Assembly (NCBI GenBank): GCA_021733795.1
Contig: JAIPKB010000010.1
Coordinates: forward strand, 1 to 57,345
DNA length: 57,345 nt
Reading direction: 5' to 3'
Source of the DNA: Akkermansiaceae bacterium
GTDB lineage: Bacteria > Verrucomicrobiota > Verrucomicrobiia > Verrucomicrobiales > Akkermansiaceae
Made by a program: the position numbers and the translations under genes
Part shown: positions 35,380 through 43,378 of the stretch, piece by piece
Layout of the letters: every line of letters starts with the position of its first letter
Position numbering within the stretch: the stretch's first letter is position 1
The notes under the pieces: model-generated
What the model saw: the letters and a program-made list of their open reading frames with translations, nothing else
What the model was told of the DNA's origin: nothing
The model's database searches: none

Positions 35380-35558
35380 GGCGGTAGGAGGTAGGGAATG
35401 AGTTGGCGGAGAACCGTTTCGTCCGCGCCTGCCTAGCGCACGGAAGGGCATCCGGCAAGCCGTAATGACAAAGCAAATTTTGCCGGGAGGTTTTGCTTGC
35501 CATTCCGAACGATTCGCCCAAGGTAGCTAGAGCACGGGCACAACCGTCTATTTTACTG

Positions 35559-37994
35559 ATGACCGCTGTTCTTTATCTGCTGCCGCTGGGCTTGATTTTC
35601 GACCTGTTTGGCTACCTGCCACCCGCCATCCGGCTGGCGGGGGTGTACGCCTTGCTGGCGTTGCCGTTGTGCCTCAAGCCGTCGCGGCAGGCGGGTTGGC
35701 TGGGGGTGGGGTTGGCGCTGGCGGTGCTGGTGCGGGCGTGGCTGCCGATGCCGGCGGTGGCGGAGATCGGCTGGTTGTTGCTGATGCACCAGGCGGTGTG
35801 GACGGTGCTGGGGCGGGTGCCTGGGGCGTTGCGGGTGGGGACGGTGGCCTATGGCTTGGTCTATCTGGCGTTGTTCGCGTCGCCGCTGGGGCATCCGGTG
35901 GCGGAGGGGATGGCGGCCGCAGGAAACCAGGTGATGGGTTGGGTGGGAAACCGGGTGACGGGCTGGCTGCCGGGCTGGCTGCCGGATCAATCGTTCAATC
36001 TGGGGCCGACGTATCAGGGGCTGGCGAGTATGTTGTTGTTTTTGACGCTCTCGGTGTTTGTGTGGGATGGCACGCGGGTGGGGGTGGCGCGGACGGTGGC
36101 GCTGGTGCCGCTGGCGTTGCTGGTCAACGCGCTGGGGGCGGCGGTCCTGATTGAGAAGGCGGATTTTGCCGCGAGTTTCGCGTGGAGCTTGAAATTCCGT
36201 GAGCCGTTCGGGTTTCCGGAGTTGTGGAAGCATCTGGTGGGCTTGGCGGTGATCGGGTTTCCGAAGGCCTTGTTCATCGCGCATCTGGTGATTTTCCTGG
36301 TACTGCACGGGGTGCGGTGGGCGCAGGGTGTGGCTGGCGGGGCGGGGGAGTCCGGCTGGGGGATGTGGCGCGCTGAATTCCGCCCGGGAATACCCCGCTG
36401 GGTGATCGCCGGGCTGGCGGCGCTGGTGGTGCTGGCGGTGGTGCCGCCCACCGCTTGGCGGCGACCGGTGGCGCGGGAGATGGTGTTTGTCGAACGCGGG
36501 GTGGTGAGTTTCACCAAGCCCGATTACACGCGGTATGGTGAAGCGGCTGGCGGGATGTTCGGGATGTTGCCGGAGTATGCGGCATTGTTCGGCTGCAAGT
36601 CCACGGTGGTGAAGGATGTTCCGGCGGAGTTGAAACCGGAGCAGGTGCTGGTGTTGACCAATCTGGACCTGGACCTCGGTGAGGACGCCCGGCGGAGGAT
36701 CTGGGACTTTGTGGCCAAGGGCGGTGCGCTGTGGGTGTTGGGCGACCACACGTTCATCAAGAACGACCACAATTTCCTCAACGAACTGCTGGAGCCCTGC
36801 CACATCTCGTTCAACAACGACTCCGCCCAGTTTTTCCCGCAGGGATGGTTCCATTCGTACCGGTTTCCGCAGGGCACACCGTTCGCCGGTTTGAAGGATG
36901 AGGCGGAAAACCGCCCGGGCATCCTCGTCGGGGCCTCACTCGACCTCGGGGTGCCGGCGGAGCCGCTGGTGTTCGGACGCTTCGGCTATGGCGACGCGGG
37001 CCTGGAGAAACCGGAGGGCAGTCGCGGGTATCTGGGGGATTTCAAATACCAGCGGAGCGAGCGGCTCGGCGATCTGGTGCTGGTGGCCGGCGAGCGCCAC
37101 GGCAAGGGCCGGGTGCTGGTGTTTGGCGATACTTCCAGCTTTTTCAACAACAACCTGACCCGTTCCTACGAGCTGCTGCGGGCCAGCCTCGGTTGGCTGG
37201 GTGAAAGCAACGGCTGGTCGTTGCCGGCCTCCGCCGCCGGGCGCGGGGTGGCGGTGCTGCTGGTGGCCGGATTGCTGGCGCTGGCGTTCATCTGGCGCAA
37301 CCAGGCGGTGGCCGCCGCTGGACTGCTGGCGATCGTCGCCGTCTCCCTGGTCGGTCACGGCCAGGGCGGGTTGCCGGCCTACGACCAGAAATTCGCCCGC
37401 CAACACCTCGCCCTGATCGATTTTTCCCACCAACCGAATGCTTCCAAACACTCGGCCACCGATGCCGGCCTGCACGGGGTGGGGATCAACCTGATGCGCC
37501 ATGGCGAGCTGCCGGTGGCAATGAATAGTTGGGACCCCGGGTTGCTCGATCAGGCGCGGTATCTGGTGATCAACGCGCCCCGGCGACCGATCACCGGTGG
37601 CGAGCGGCGGAACCTGATGGATTTCATGAAGCGCGGCGGCACCGTGATCCTCGGCTGCGGTTATCTGGATGCGGCGGGCAGCAAGCCGTTGCTCGAACCG
37701 CTGGGATTGGAAATCAGCGGCACGCCGCTGGGGCGGTTTTTCGATCTGGAGGCGTTTGGCCAGCGGGTGTCGTTCATGAGCGCGTGGGCGCTGGCGAAGG
37801 TCCCACAAAACGCCAGGGTGTTGTGTACCTCGCCAGACTGGCCGTTGATCGTCGCCGTGCCGGTGGGCAAGGGGGAACTGGTGCTCATCAGCGACTCGGA
37901 ATTCCTCCATAACCGCAACGTCGAGGGACACAAGAACCATGACCCGGCCAACACCGCGTTTTTGAAAAACCTGCTCGATTCGACCACCCCATGA
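35559..37994 (+). CDS. multi-pass membrane protein with two GATase1-like (DUF4350-type) domains
   Basis: An 811-residue protein. Residues 1-310 hold about eight transmembrane helices. A GATase1-like domain (VLVLTNLDLDLGEDARRRIW, then GGALWVLGDHTFIKND) follows to about residue 550, closing with GKGRVLVFGDTSSFFNNN. Two more helices lie at about 575-620. A second GATase1-like module comes next (YLVINAPRRPITGGERRNL, GGTVILGCGYL) and ends in LISDSEFLHNRN. The layout of the N-terminal helices (LGPTYQGLASMLLF, LLVNALGAAV) loosely recalls exosortases but lacks their Cys/Arg/His, so that is a weak lead only. Its stop overlaps the next gene's start (ATGA). The neighbour is a paralogue, so the two very likely act together at the membrane. 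Confidence 0.65.
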   Translation: MTAVLYLLPLGLIFDLFGYLPPAIRLAGVYALLALPLCLKPSRQAGWLGVGLALAVLVRAWLPMPAVAEIGWLLLMHQAVWTVLGRVPGALRVGTVAYGLVYLALFASPLGHPVAEGMAAAGNQVMGWVGNRVTGWLPGWLPDQSFNLGPTYQGLASMLLFLTLSVFVWDGTRVGVARTVALVPLALLVNALGAAVLIEKADFAASFAWSLKFREPFGFPELWKHLVGLAVIGFPKALFIAHLVIFLVLHGVRWAQGVAGGAGESGWGMWRAEFRPGIPRWVIAGLAALVVLAVVPPTAWRRPVAREMVFVERGVVSFTKPDYTRYGEAAGGMFGMLPEYAALFGCKSTVVKDVPAELKPEQVLVLTNLDLDLGEDARRRIWDFVAKGGALWVLGDHTFIKNDHNFLNELLEPCHISFNNDSAQFFPQGWFHSYRFPQGTPFAGLKDEAENRPGILVGASLDLGVPAEPLVFGRFGYGDAGLEKPEGSRGYLGDFKYQRSERLGDLVLVAGERHGKGRVLVFGDTSSFFNNNLTRSYELLRASLGWLGESNGWSLPASAAGRGVAVLLVAGLLALAFIWRNQAVAAAGLLAIVAVSLVGHGQGGLPAYDQKFARQHLALIDFSHQPNASKHSATDAGLHGVGINLMRHGELPVAMNSWDPGLLDQARYLVINAPRRPITGGERRNLMDFMKRGGTVILGCGYLDAAGSKPLLEPLGLEISGTPLGRFFDLEAFGQRVSFMSAWALAKVPQNARVLCTSPDWPLIVAVPVGKGELVLISDSEFLHNRNVEGHKNHDPANTAFLKNLLDSTTP

Positions 37995-40318
37995 TCTTTC
38001 TATCCATATTGGCAAAGACGTTCGCGCTCGCGCTGGTAGCCGTTTATCCGTGGCTGGCGCTGGTTCTCTGGGTGGCCGGTGCCGCCGCCGATCTGGTGGA
38101 GATCCGCCGGAAGGTCCCGGCAGGTGAGCCGCAAGTTTTGTTAGTCCGGCTGGCCCTGCTGCAGGGAGCCTCGCTGCTGATCGGTTGGGTGGCGCTGGCG
38201 GGTTGCGATTACGCGGCGATGCGGTGGAAGGACGGAGTGCCGGTGTTCGCCGGGATGGTCTCTTGGTTGTTAGGTTGTTGCGGAGTGGTGGCGGGCAGCC
38301 GGGACGGGCTGGTGTTTCTAACCACCATGGCCGGGCCGCAGGAGTTTGCGGCTTCGATCGACGGGATGGCGCTGAAGGTGCCGGCGTTGTTCCTGGTGCT
38401 GGGCATGGTGCGGATGCTGTGGGCGGAAACCCCGGTGTTGGAGGCACTCCGCAGGTTGGGTGTGATCACCGCGATCCTGCTGGCGGTGGCGGTGGTGCGG
38501 ATGACGGGAGTGGTGCTGTTGGCCAATCTTCTGTTCGACTTCGTGGGCTACGAAACCGAGGAACTGCCGTGGCGTCCGTTCATGGATTCCCCGGCGATGA
38601 TGTTATATTATCTGCCGTTTCTGCTGGCGGTGGGGGTGTGGCTCGGGCGCGTGTTGAATGCGCCGAAGGCACCGCCGGATGCGGCGGTTACCGCGATGCC
38701 CGGGTGGTTGCGGTGGGGCGCGGTGCCCGCGACGCTGGTCCTGGCCCTGATGATCTGCTGGCAGCCGGCGGGCACGCCCAAGAAGGGCAAGGTGGTGATC
38801 GCCGGCTGGCACTCGCAGTGGTCGCAGTGCGCGCGGCCGTACGACCGGGACTGGTATGGAGCGGATTCCGGTTATAACTATGCCTGCATGAAGCGGCTGT
38901 TCGAGTTTTTCCATCCGGTGGCACTGGCGGAGGGTCCGCTCACCGCCAAGGACCTGGATGGCGCGTCCACCCTGGTGATCTACGATCCGGATAGGCGGTT
39001 CAATGAGGATGAAATCAAGTTGGTGCGGGAGTTTGTGAGTGACGGTGGCGGGCTGCTGGTGGTGGGCGACCACACCAACGTGTTTGGCTCCACCACCCAT
39101 TTGAACGAGCTGTGCGAGCCGTTCGGATTCCAGTTCCGCGATGATGTGTTGTTCGATCTGGACGAGGACTTCCACCAGTTGATAGAGGCACCGCCGCTGG
39201 CTCCGGCGGCATGGCACGGCATCGGGTTTTTCAAACTGCGCGGACCCACATCGATCCGCCCGACGTCGCTGTGGACCCGCCCGGTGTACGAGGTGGGACA
39301 TTCCAAATCCGTGCGGGCGATTTACTCGGTGAACAATTTCTATCCGCCGCCATATGACGATCCGAAGATGAAAACCGGCGACTTCTGCGTGGCCTCGACC
39401 TCGCATTACGGGCGGGGACGAGTGGCGGCCTGGGCTGACAGCACGGTGTTTTCCAACTTCGAGATATTCTATCCGGGGAAATGCGAGTATTTGCTCAACA
39501 CGATCCACTGGCTCGGCCACGAGGACTCGATGTTGCCGGCGATGGCGCGGAGGATGGGTCTGTTGGTGTTGATCGGCGGGTTGGGGGCCATTCTGCTAGG
39601 CTACCGGCGTCCGCAGGTTTGGCTCGGAGCGGCGGTGCTGGTTTCCGGAGCGTGGCTCGCCGCCACCTGGGTGAGCCGTGCGGCCGAACACCGGCGGGCG
39701 GAGTTCCCGCAACCGATCCGCGCCAACGAGTGGGTGGTGTTCTCCGCAGACAGCCACGACAAGGCCCATCACCTGCGGGGTTTCCAAGGTGAGGGACCCT
39801 ACGACCAGCGCTACGAGGTGTTTGTCCAATGGGTGCTGCGCACCGGCGCGATGACCGGTTTTCACCTGCTGGATGTGCCGGAGGGCAACGCGCTCCATGA
39901 GCATCTCCGGGGCTGTGCCGATAGCCGGGTGGCCAGGGCGCTCATCGTCCGCAAGCCGGAGGATCTCGAGCAGTTGGACGCGCTGGCTGCGGTGCCTGCG
40001 GACAACGGCGATCCGGTGTTGCTGATGTTCGCCGGATCCATTCCGGTGGAGGATGCGGTGGCGGCGGTGAAACACAGCGGCTTGTTAGGAAGCGACTCCG
40101 CTGCGGCGGAGATCGCCAGCGCATGGCCCGCCGGCGAGGTGCTGGTCGAGGACGGTGGCCGCCGGGTGCTGGTAGTGGCGGGTGCCGAGCGCTTCAGCGA
40201 CCAGGCCATGGGGATTTCCGAGAAAGTCACGCCGGATGCAGGCCAGCGGGAGTTGTTTGGCCAGGCCTACGGCGTGATCGACCGGCTCATGGGCCGTGAG
40301 ACACCCGCGACGAAGTAA
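37991..40318 (+). CDS. paralogous membrane protein with GATase1-like (DUF4350-type) domain
   Basis: A 775-residue protein with about eight N-terminal helices (1-270), a GATase1-like domain (LVIYDPDRRFNEDEIKLVRE, GGGLLVVGDHTNVFGSTTHL) and the DSTVFSN closing strand. Two further helices lie at about 520-555, then a C-terminal domain (YEVFVQWVLRTGAMTGFHLL to the end). GDHT..., HLNELCEP and GRGRV...D are shared with the upstream protein, so the pair arose by duplication. The 4-bp overlap shows translational coupling. DUF4350-type domains are seen in membrane proteins of unknown role. Binding of a small ligand or polymer precursor outside the membrane is possible. I cannot assign a reaction. Confidence 0.65.
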   Translation: MIFLSILAKTFALALVAVYPWLALVLWVAGAAADLVEIRRKVPAGEPQVLLVRLALLQGASLLIGWVALAGCDYAAMRWKDGVPVFAGMVSWLLGCCGVVAGSRDGLVFLTTMAGPQEFAASIDGMALKVPALFLVLGMVRMLWAETPVLEALRRLGVITAILLAVAVVRMTGVVLLANLLFDFVGYETEELPWRPFMDSPAMMLYYLPFLLAVGVWLGRVLNAPKAPPDAAVTAMPGWLRWGAVPATLVLALMICWQPAGTPKKGKVVIAGWHSQWSQCARPYDRDWYGADSGYNYACMKRLFEFFHPVALAEGPLTAKDLDGASTLVIYDPDRRFNEDEIKLVREFVSDGGGLLVVGDHTNVFGSTTHLNELCEPFGFQFRDDVLFDLDEDFHQLIEAPPLAPAAWHGIGFFKLRGPTSIRPTSLWTRPVYEVGHSKSVRAIYSVNNFYPPPYDDPKMKTGDFCVASTSHYGRGRVAAWADSTVFSNFEIFYPGKCEYLLNTIHWLGHEDSMLPAMARRMGLLVLIGGLGAILLGYRRPQVWLGAAVLVSGAWLAATWVSRAAEHRRAEFPQPIRANEWVVFSADSHDKAHHLRGFQGEGPYDQRYEVFVQWVLRTGAMTGFHLLDVPEGNALHEHLRGCADSRVARALIVRKPEDLEQLDALAAVPADNGDPVLLMFAGSIPVEDAVAAVKHSGLLGSDSAAAEIASAWPAGEVLVEDGGRRVLVVAGAERFSDQAMGISEKVTPDAGQRELFGQAYGVIDRLMGRETPATK

Positions 40319-40376
40319 CACCGAACCCAAACCAGCTCCCTATCTATCGATCAACCGATGAACCCCAATTGAAGTC

Positions 40377-41036
40377 ATGTCGAAACAAACTCCCTGGTTT
40401 TCATCCGCTGTGTTGAGGTTATGGTCGCTGCCGCTGATTGCCGCGGGCGTGGTGGCGGCGGCGGTGTGGTCTTACGGCCGTCCGGGCGAGGTCCAAGCCG
40501 CTCCGGGATCGCCGTATTATGACAAGGCGGTCAAGGAGGCGATGAACGGGCTGACCCAACTGGGGGAAAGCCAGACCACCCCGGGAGCCCGGCCGCCGCT
40601 GCCTGCCGGGCTTTCGCCGGACGACTACTATTGGTGCGACCAACACCAGACCTATCACAAACGCGAAGGAGCTGCAGCGGCGGCCGTGCCGAACATTCAC
40701 CCGGAGCCCGCCATCCCGCCGTTGGTGGCCGGCAAACCGCCGGGGGACTATGATTGGTGCGAGCAATGCCGCGCCTTTCACCTGCGGGCGCAGCCGACAC
40801 CTCAGCCGACACCTCAGCCGGCGGTCGGCACCACCCCGGCCCCGGCCACTCCACCGACGCCGGGGGCGGAAGTGATCCCGCCGCTGCCCGCTGGTTATTC
40901 AGCCGCCGACTACTCCTGGTGCCCCAATTGCAAGGCCTACCACCGGCGCCAGGCGGCGACCCCGGGCCAACCGGATGCGACCCCTCCGCCGCCGGCTCCG
41001 CCTGCTCCGGGTTCCCCAGCGCCCGGCTCACCCTGA
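40377..41036 (+). CDS. membrane-anchored protein with three Cys/His mini-repeats
   Basis: A 219-residue protein. One transmembrane helix (about 14-31) is followed by three copies of a 24-residue unit at about 73-96, 114-137 and 168-191, joined by Pro/Ala/Thr-rich linkers. Consensus: PPLPAG.S..DY.WC..C..YH.R. Repeats 2 and 3 have C-x2-C-x3-H (Cys128/131/His135; Cys182/185/His189). Repeat 1 has C-x2-H-x3-H (Cys87/His90/His94). This looks like a metal-binding knuckle, not CxxCH haem. It starts 58 bp after the preceding membrane-protein gene, so it is probably the third gene of that operon. I do not recognise the domain from any named family. Confidence 0.65.
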   Translation: MSKQTPWFSSAVLRLWSLPLIAAGVVAAAVWSYGRPGEVQAAPGSPYYDKAVKEAMNGLTQLGESQTTPGARPPLPAGLSPDDYYWCDQHQTYHKREGAAAAAVPNIHPEPAIPPLVAGKPPGDYDWCEQCRAFHLRAQPTPQPTPQPAVGTTPAPATPPTPGAEVIPPLPAGYSAADYSWCPNCKAYHRRQAATPGQPDATPPPPAPPAPGSPAPGSP

Positions 41037-41050
41037 TCCCGGCGGGCGGT

Positions 41051-41647
41051 TCAATCCCGGTGCGCGGCCAACCAGCCGAGCGCCTGTGCCAGTGCCCTTG
41101 CGCGGTGGCTCATGGTGTTTTTCACCGCCCCGCCAAGCTCAGCGAAGGTCAGTTCATGGCCCTCCGGAACGAACAGCGGATCATAGCCGAAGCCACCCGC
41201 ACCAGCGGGTTCCAGCCCGATCCGGCCCTCCACGGTGCCGCTGAAATCCGCCGCCACCGCTCCCGCCCTGGCCAATACCATGGTGCAGCGGAACCGCGCA
41301 GCGCGTTCGGTCACCCCGGCCATTGCAGCGGCGAGACGGGCGTTGTTCCGCGCGTGATCGCCCTCCACGCCACCGAAACTCGACGACCATACGCCCGGCC
41401 GGCCATCCAGCGCGTCCACTTCCAGTCCCGAGTCATCCGCCAGCACCCAGCCGTCCACCAAGCGGCTGATCGCCACGGCCTTGAGCGTGGCGTTTTCCAG
41501 AAAGGTGGTGCCGGTTTCCTCCACCTCGGGGAAATCCGGGAAATCCGTGGCGTCGAGCACCTCGAAGCGCGCGCCGACCAAGGCCCGGATTTCAGTGGAT
41601 TTGTGCCGGTTGCGGGTGGCGACGATCAGGTGGGGCAGGGCTGACAT
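41051..41647 (-). CDS. rdgB: XTP/dITP diphosphatase (non-canonical purine NTP pyrophosphatase)
   Basis: A 198-residue HAM1/RdgB-family house-cleaning enzyme that hydrolyses ITP, dITP and XTP to the monophosphates. Motifs are VATRNRHKSTEIRALV at the N-terminus, TFLENATLKA, LADDSGLEVDALDGRPGVWS (catalytic Asp) and GFGYDPLFVPEG, then SHRARALA near the end. It is cytosolic. The ATG at 41647 gives the canonical length. It is convergent with the Cys/His-repeat gene (stop-to-stop distance 15 bp) and divergent from the thioredoxin gene. Confidence 0.95.
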   Translation of the reverse strand: MSALPHLIVATRNRHKSTEIRALVGARFEVLDATDFPDFPEVEETGTTFLENATLKAVAISRLVDGWVLADDSGLEVDALDGRPGVWSSSFGGVEGDHARNNARLAAAMAGVTERAARFRCTMVLARAGAVAADFSGTVEGRIGLEPAGAGGFGYDPLFVPEGHELTFAELGGAVKNTMSHRARALAQALGWLAAHRD

Positions 41648-41728
41648 GCGGGGATATTTATCCGGCCATCCGGTGCGCCGCAAGATATTTGAAAGATCCT
41701 CCCCTGTGGTGTCGCTACTAAGGCGACC

Positions 41729-42187
41729 ATGAAAGCCATCACCCACCTCGCCCTCTTCACCATCGCCACCGCTGCCATGGTTGGCAGTTCCTTCGCCGAA
41801 CCCCTCAAAGGCTGGAGCGAAGACCTCGACAAGGCCCTCGAACAGGCCAAGAAGGAAAAAAAATCCGTGCTCGTCGAGTTCACCGGCTCCGACTGGTGCC
41901 CACCTTGCAAAATGATGCGCAAGGACGTCTTTTCCAAATCCGAGTTTGTCGATGCTGCCTCGAAGAATTTCATCCTCGTCGAAATCGACATGCCCCGCGG
42001 CGACAAGGAAGTGGCCGAGAAAAACCAACCGACTGTCAAAAAATACAAGGTGGATGGTTTCCCCACCGTGATCCTGCTCGATTCGGACGGCAAGGAATTC
42101 GGCCGTTTCTACGCTAGCGAACACCCGAAAACCGAGGATTTTCTCAAGCGGCTTGACAAGGAACTTGAGAAAAAGGACCTCGACTGA
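41729..42187 (+). CDS. secreted thioredoxin-fold protein
   Basis: A 152-residue protein with a signal peptide (MKAITHLALFTIATAAMVGSSFA) and a thioredoxin domain. The redox motif is WCPPC (Cys57 and Cys60) and the cis-proline is in FPTVILLDSDG. The sequence resembles the DsbD-gamma/thioredoxin_7 group (KGWSEDLDKALEQAKKEKKS). It is likely a periplasmic disulfide reductase or oxidant; no partner is nearby. It is divergent from rdgB. Confidence 0.9.
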   Translation: MKAITHLALFTIATAAMVGSSFAEPLKGWSEDLDKALEQAKKEKKSVLVEFTGSDWCPPCKMMRKDVFSKSEFVDAASKNFILVEIDMPRGDKEVAEKNQPTVKKYKVDGFPTVILLDSDGKEFGRFYASEHPKTEDFLKRLDKELEKKDLD

Positions 42188-42233
42188 GTTGACCGCGGAC
42201 GGAGGGGAATTCCGAAGTTTTTAGCCGGAGTGC

Positions 42234-42282
42234 TTGACAAGCGCAGGGCTGGGGCTAATTTGTGATGAAACAATTCATCACA
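42234..42282 (+). promoter_or_regulatory. promoter and palindromic operator of the toxin-antitoxin locus
   Basis: A -35 box TTGACA (42234-42239) and -10 box TAATTT (42256-42261) are spaced 16 bp. They are followed at once by a perfect inverted repeat TGTGATGAA / TTCATCACA with a 4-bp centre (42261-42282). The palindrome overlaps the transcription start and ends 3 bp before the antitoxin ATG. Phd/YefM antitoxins bind such sites to repress their own operon, so it is the probable operator. Confidence 0.7.
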
Positions 42283-42285
42283 ACC

Positions 42286-42540
42286 ATGCAAACGCTCACA
42301 GTCAGGGACCTACGTTATGATTTCGGCAAGGTCGAAGCCTGGCTGGCTGATGGCCAGGAGATTGAGATCACCAAGCACGGCAAACCGGTCGCCCACCTTT
42401 CGCCGCCCCGCTCCGGGAGCGTGCTAAAGTTTGACGGTGAAACCCACCGCCGGTGGTTGGAGGAAACCTGGGGCAGCCGGGTGTTCACCGCCGAGGAAGT
42501 GAAGGAAATGCGGGAGGCCGAACTCGGAGAAACGAGTTGA
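42286..42540 (+). CDS. Phd/YefM (VapB-type) antitoxin
   Basis: An 84-residue antitoxin. The Phd/YefM N-terminal DNA-binding fold is seen as MQTLTVRDLRYDFGKVEAWL, then EIEITKHGKPVAHLSPP. A C-terminal acidic tail (WLEETWGSRVFTAEEVKEM) would wrap the toxin. The ATG at 42286 follows the operator palindrome; an ATG eight codons earlier lies inside the palindrome. It overlaps the PIN reading frame, as in vapBC loci. The antitoxin is intact although its toxin is interrupted. Confidence 0.85.
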   Translation: MQTLTVRDLRYDFGKVEAWLADGQEIEITKHGKPVAHLSPPRSGSVLKFDGETHRRWLEETWGSRVFTAEEVKEMREAELGETS

Positions 42541-42998
42541 TCGCCTACCCGGACACCTCGTTCCTGTGCGCCCTCTACCGCTGACAGGATAACTCGGAAC
42601 GTGCGCTGGCATACCGCCAGGCAATGCCCGGACCTCTCTGTGTCACCCGCCTGCTGCTGTGGGAGTTCCGACAATCCGTGCGCTTTCAGGCCTTCCGCCA
42701 CTGTCAAAACCGGATGGCGGGTTTCCCGCTTCACGAGGCGGAGCGGATGATCGGAAAGCTCACCGAACACCTGGAACTCGGGATCGTGAAAATGACCGAC
42801 TGCGATTTTGTCAGCGTCCTTGTCACCGGCGAGCGGATTTCGAAAACGCGCACCTTTACCGGCGGGCATCGCAGTTTCGATATCCTGCACCTCGCCACGG
42901 CCATCGTGCTCGACGCCAGGGAGTTCCTGTCTTTCGACGCCAACCAGCTCCAACTCGCCGCAGCCGAGGGCCTGGCGACGCCGCTGGAGGTGGCGTGA
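42537..42998 (+). pseudogene. PIN-domain toxin (VapC-like) interrupted by in-frame TGA
   Basis: From a TTG overlapping the antitoxin stop the frame reads IAYPDTSFLCALYR, then TGA at 42582-42584. It continues in the same frame QDNSERALAYRQAM... to 42998. The continuous similarity to PIN proteins on both sides shows one gene with a nonsense codon. The acidic residues expected of the RNase site are present (Asp in YPDTSF, Asp in RSFDILHLATA, Asp in FLSFDANQ). Full length would be about 153 residues. Unless the TGA is read through, no full toxin is made; a 3' fragment from the ATG at 42624 would lack the first Asp. Confidence 0.8.
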
Positions 42999-43076
42999 AT
43001 CGACGGTTGCCGCAAGGGCCCATGAGGTGGTCGCCCTCGCTTTCATCTGTCGCGGCGGTCTGTGACCGTCGCACTT

Positions 43077-43312
43077 TCAGAACTCAATTTTGACCCTTGA
43101 ATGGCCCTTGAGTAGCGCAGATTGAATTGCTGGAAGTTCCGTCCTTATGGAGCGCTGGCTTCAGCCGGCGAGTGAAAGCGGTGAGTTCCGGCGGCTCCGA
43201 CCAGACACGCCGACTGAAGCCAGCGCTCCGTCGCCTCGCCCGGCCACTTGCCGGAACGCAATTCAACTTGCGCCATCCAATCCATGATTCACCACTGAAA
43301 ATTGAGTTCTGA
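43077..43312. mobile_element. MITE-like element with perfect 15-bp inverted ends and a nested REP
   Basis: TCAGAACTCAATTTT (43077-43091) is exactly inverted at 43298-43312. A second pair of imperfect arms lies inside (GATTGAATTGC against GCAATTCAACT). A REP-like hairpin (43149-43229) is nested at the centre. The element is 236 bp, without coding capacity. It lies between the broken PIN gene and the SGNH hydrolase gene. Confidence 0.75.
43149..43229. repeat. REP-like hairpin with GGAGCGC/GCGCTCC ends
   Basis: A 22-bp arm beginning GGAGCGCTGGCTTCAG (43149-43170) is inverted at 43208-43229 (ending CTGAAGCCAGCGCTCC) with one mismatch. The flanking CTTATGG resembles the right flank of the 31333-31450 element. 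It is nested within the larger element 43077-43312. Confidence 0.75.
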
Positions 43313-43378
43313 CTTTTTCCGAAGCGTTCTTTCACCCCACCTCCACCATTCAAGCGGCGACAGGCCATCCCAGGCGCG

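Noticed and set aside
35559..36500. Functional exosortase
   Set aside because: The helical layout is suggestive, but the Cys, Arg and His needed for catalysis are not found at the expected places.
41040..41070. GGTTCAATCCC as a tRNA T-loop
   Set aside because: The flanking bases do not form a T-stem or an acceptor stem, and the site overlaps the ends of two genes.
42582..42584. TGA in the PIN gene as selenocysteine
   Set aside because: No SECIS-like hairpin follows, and PIN nucleases do not use selenocysteine at this place. A nonsense mutation is simpler.
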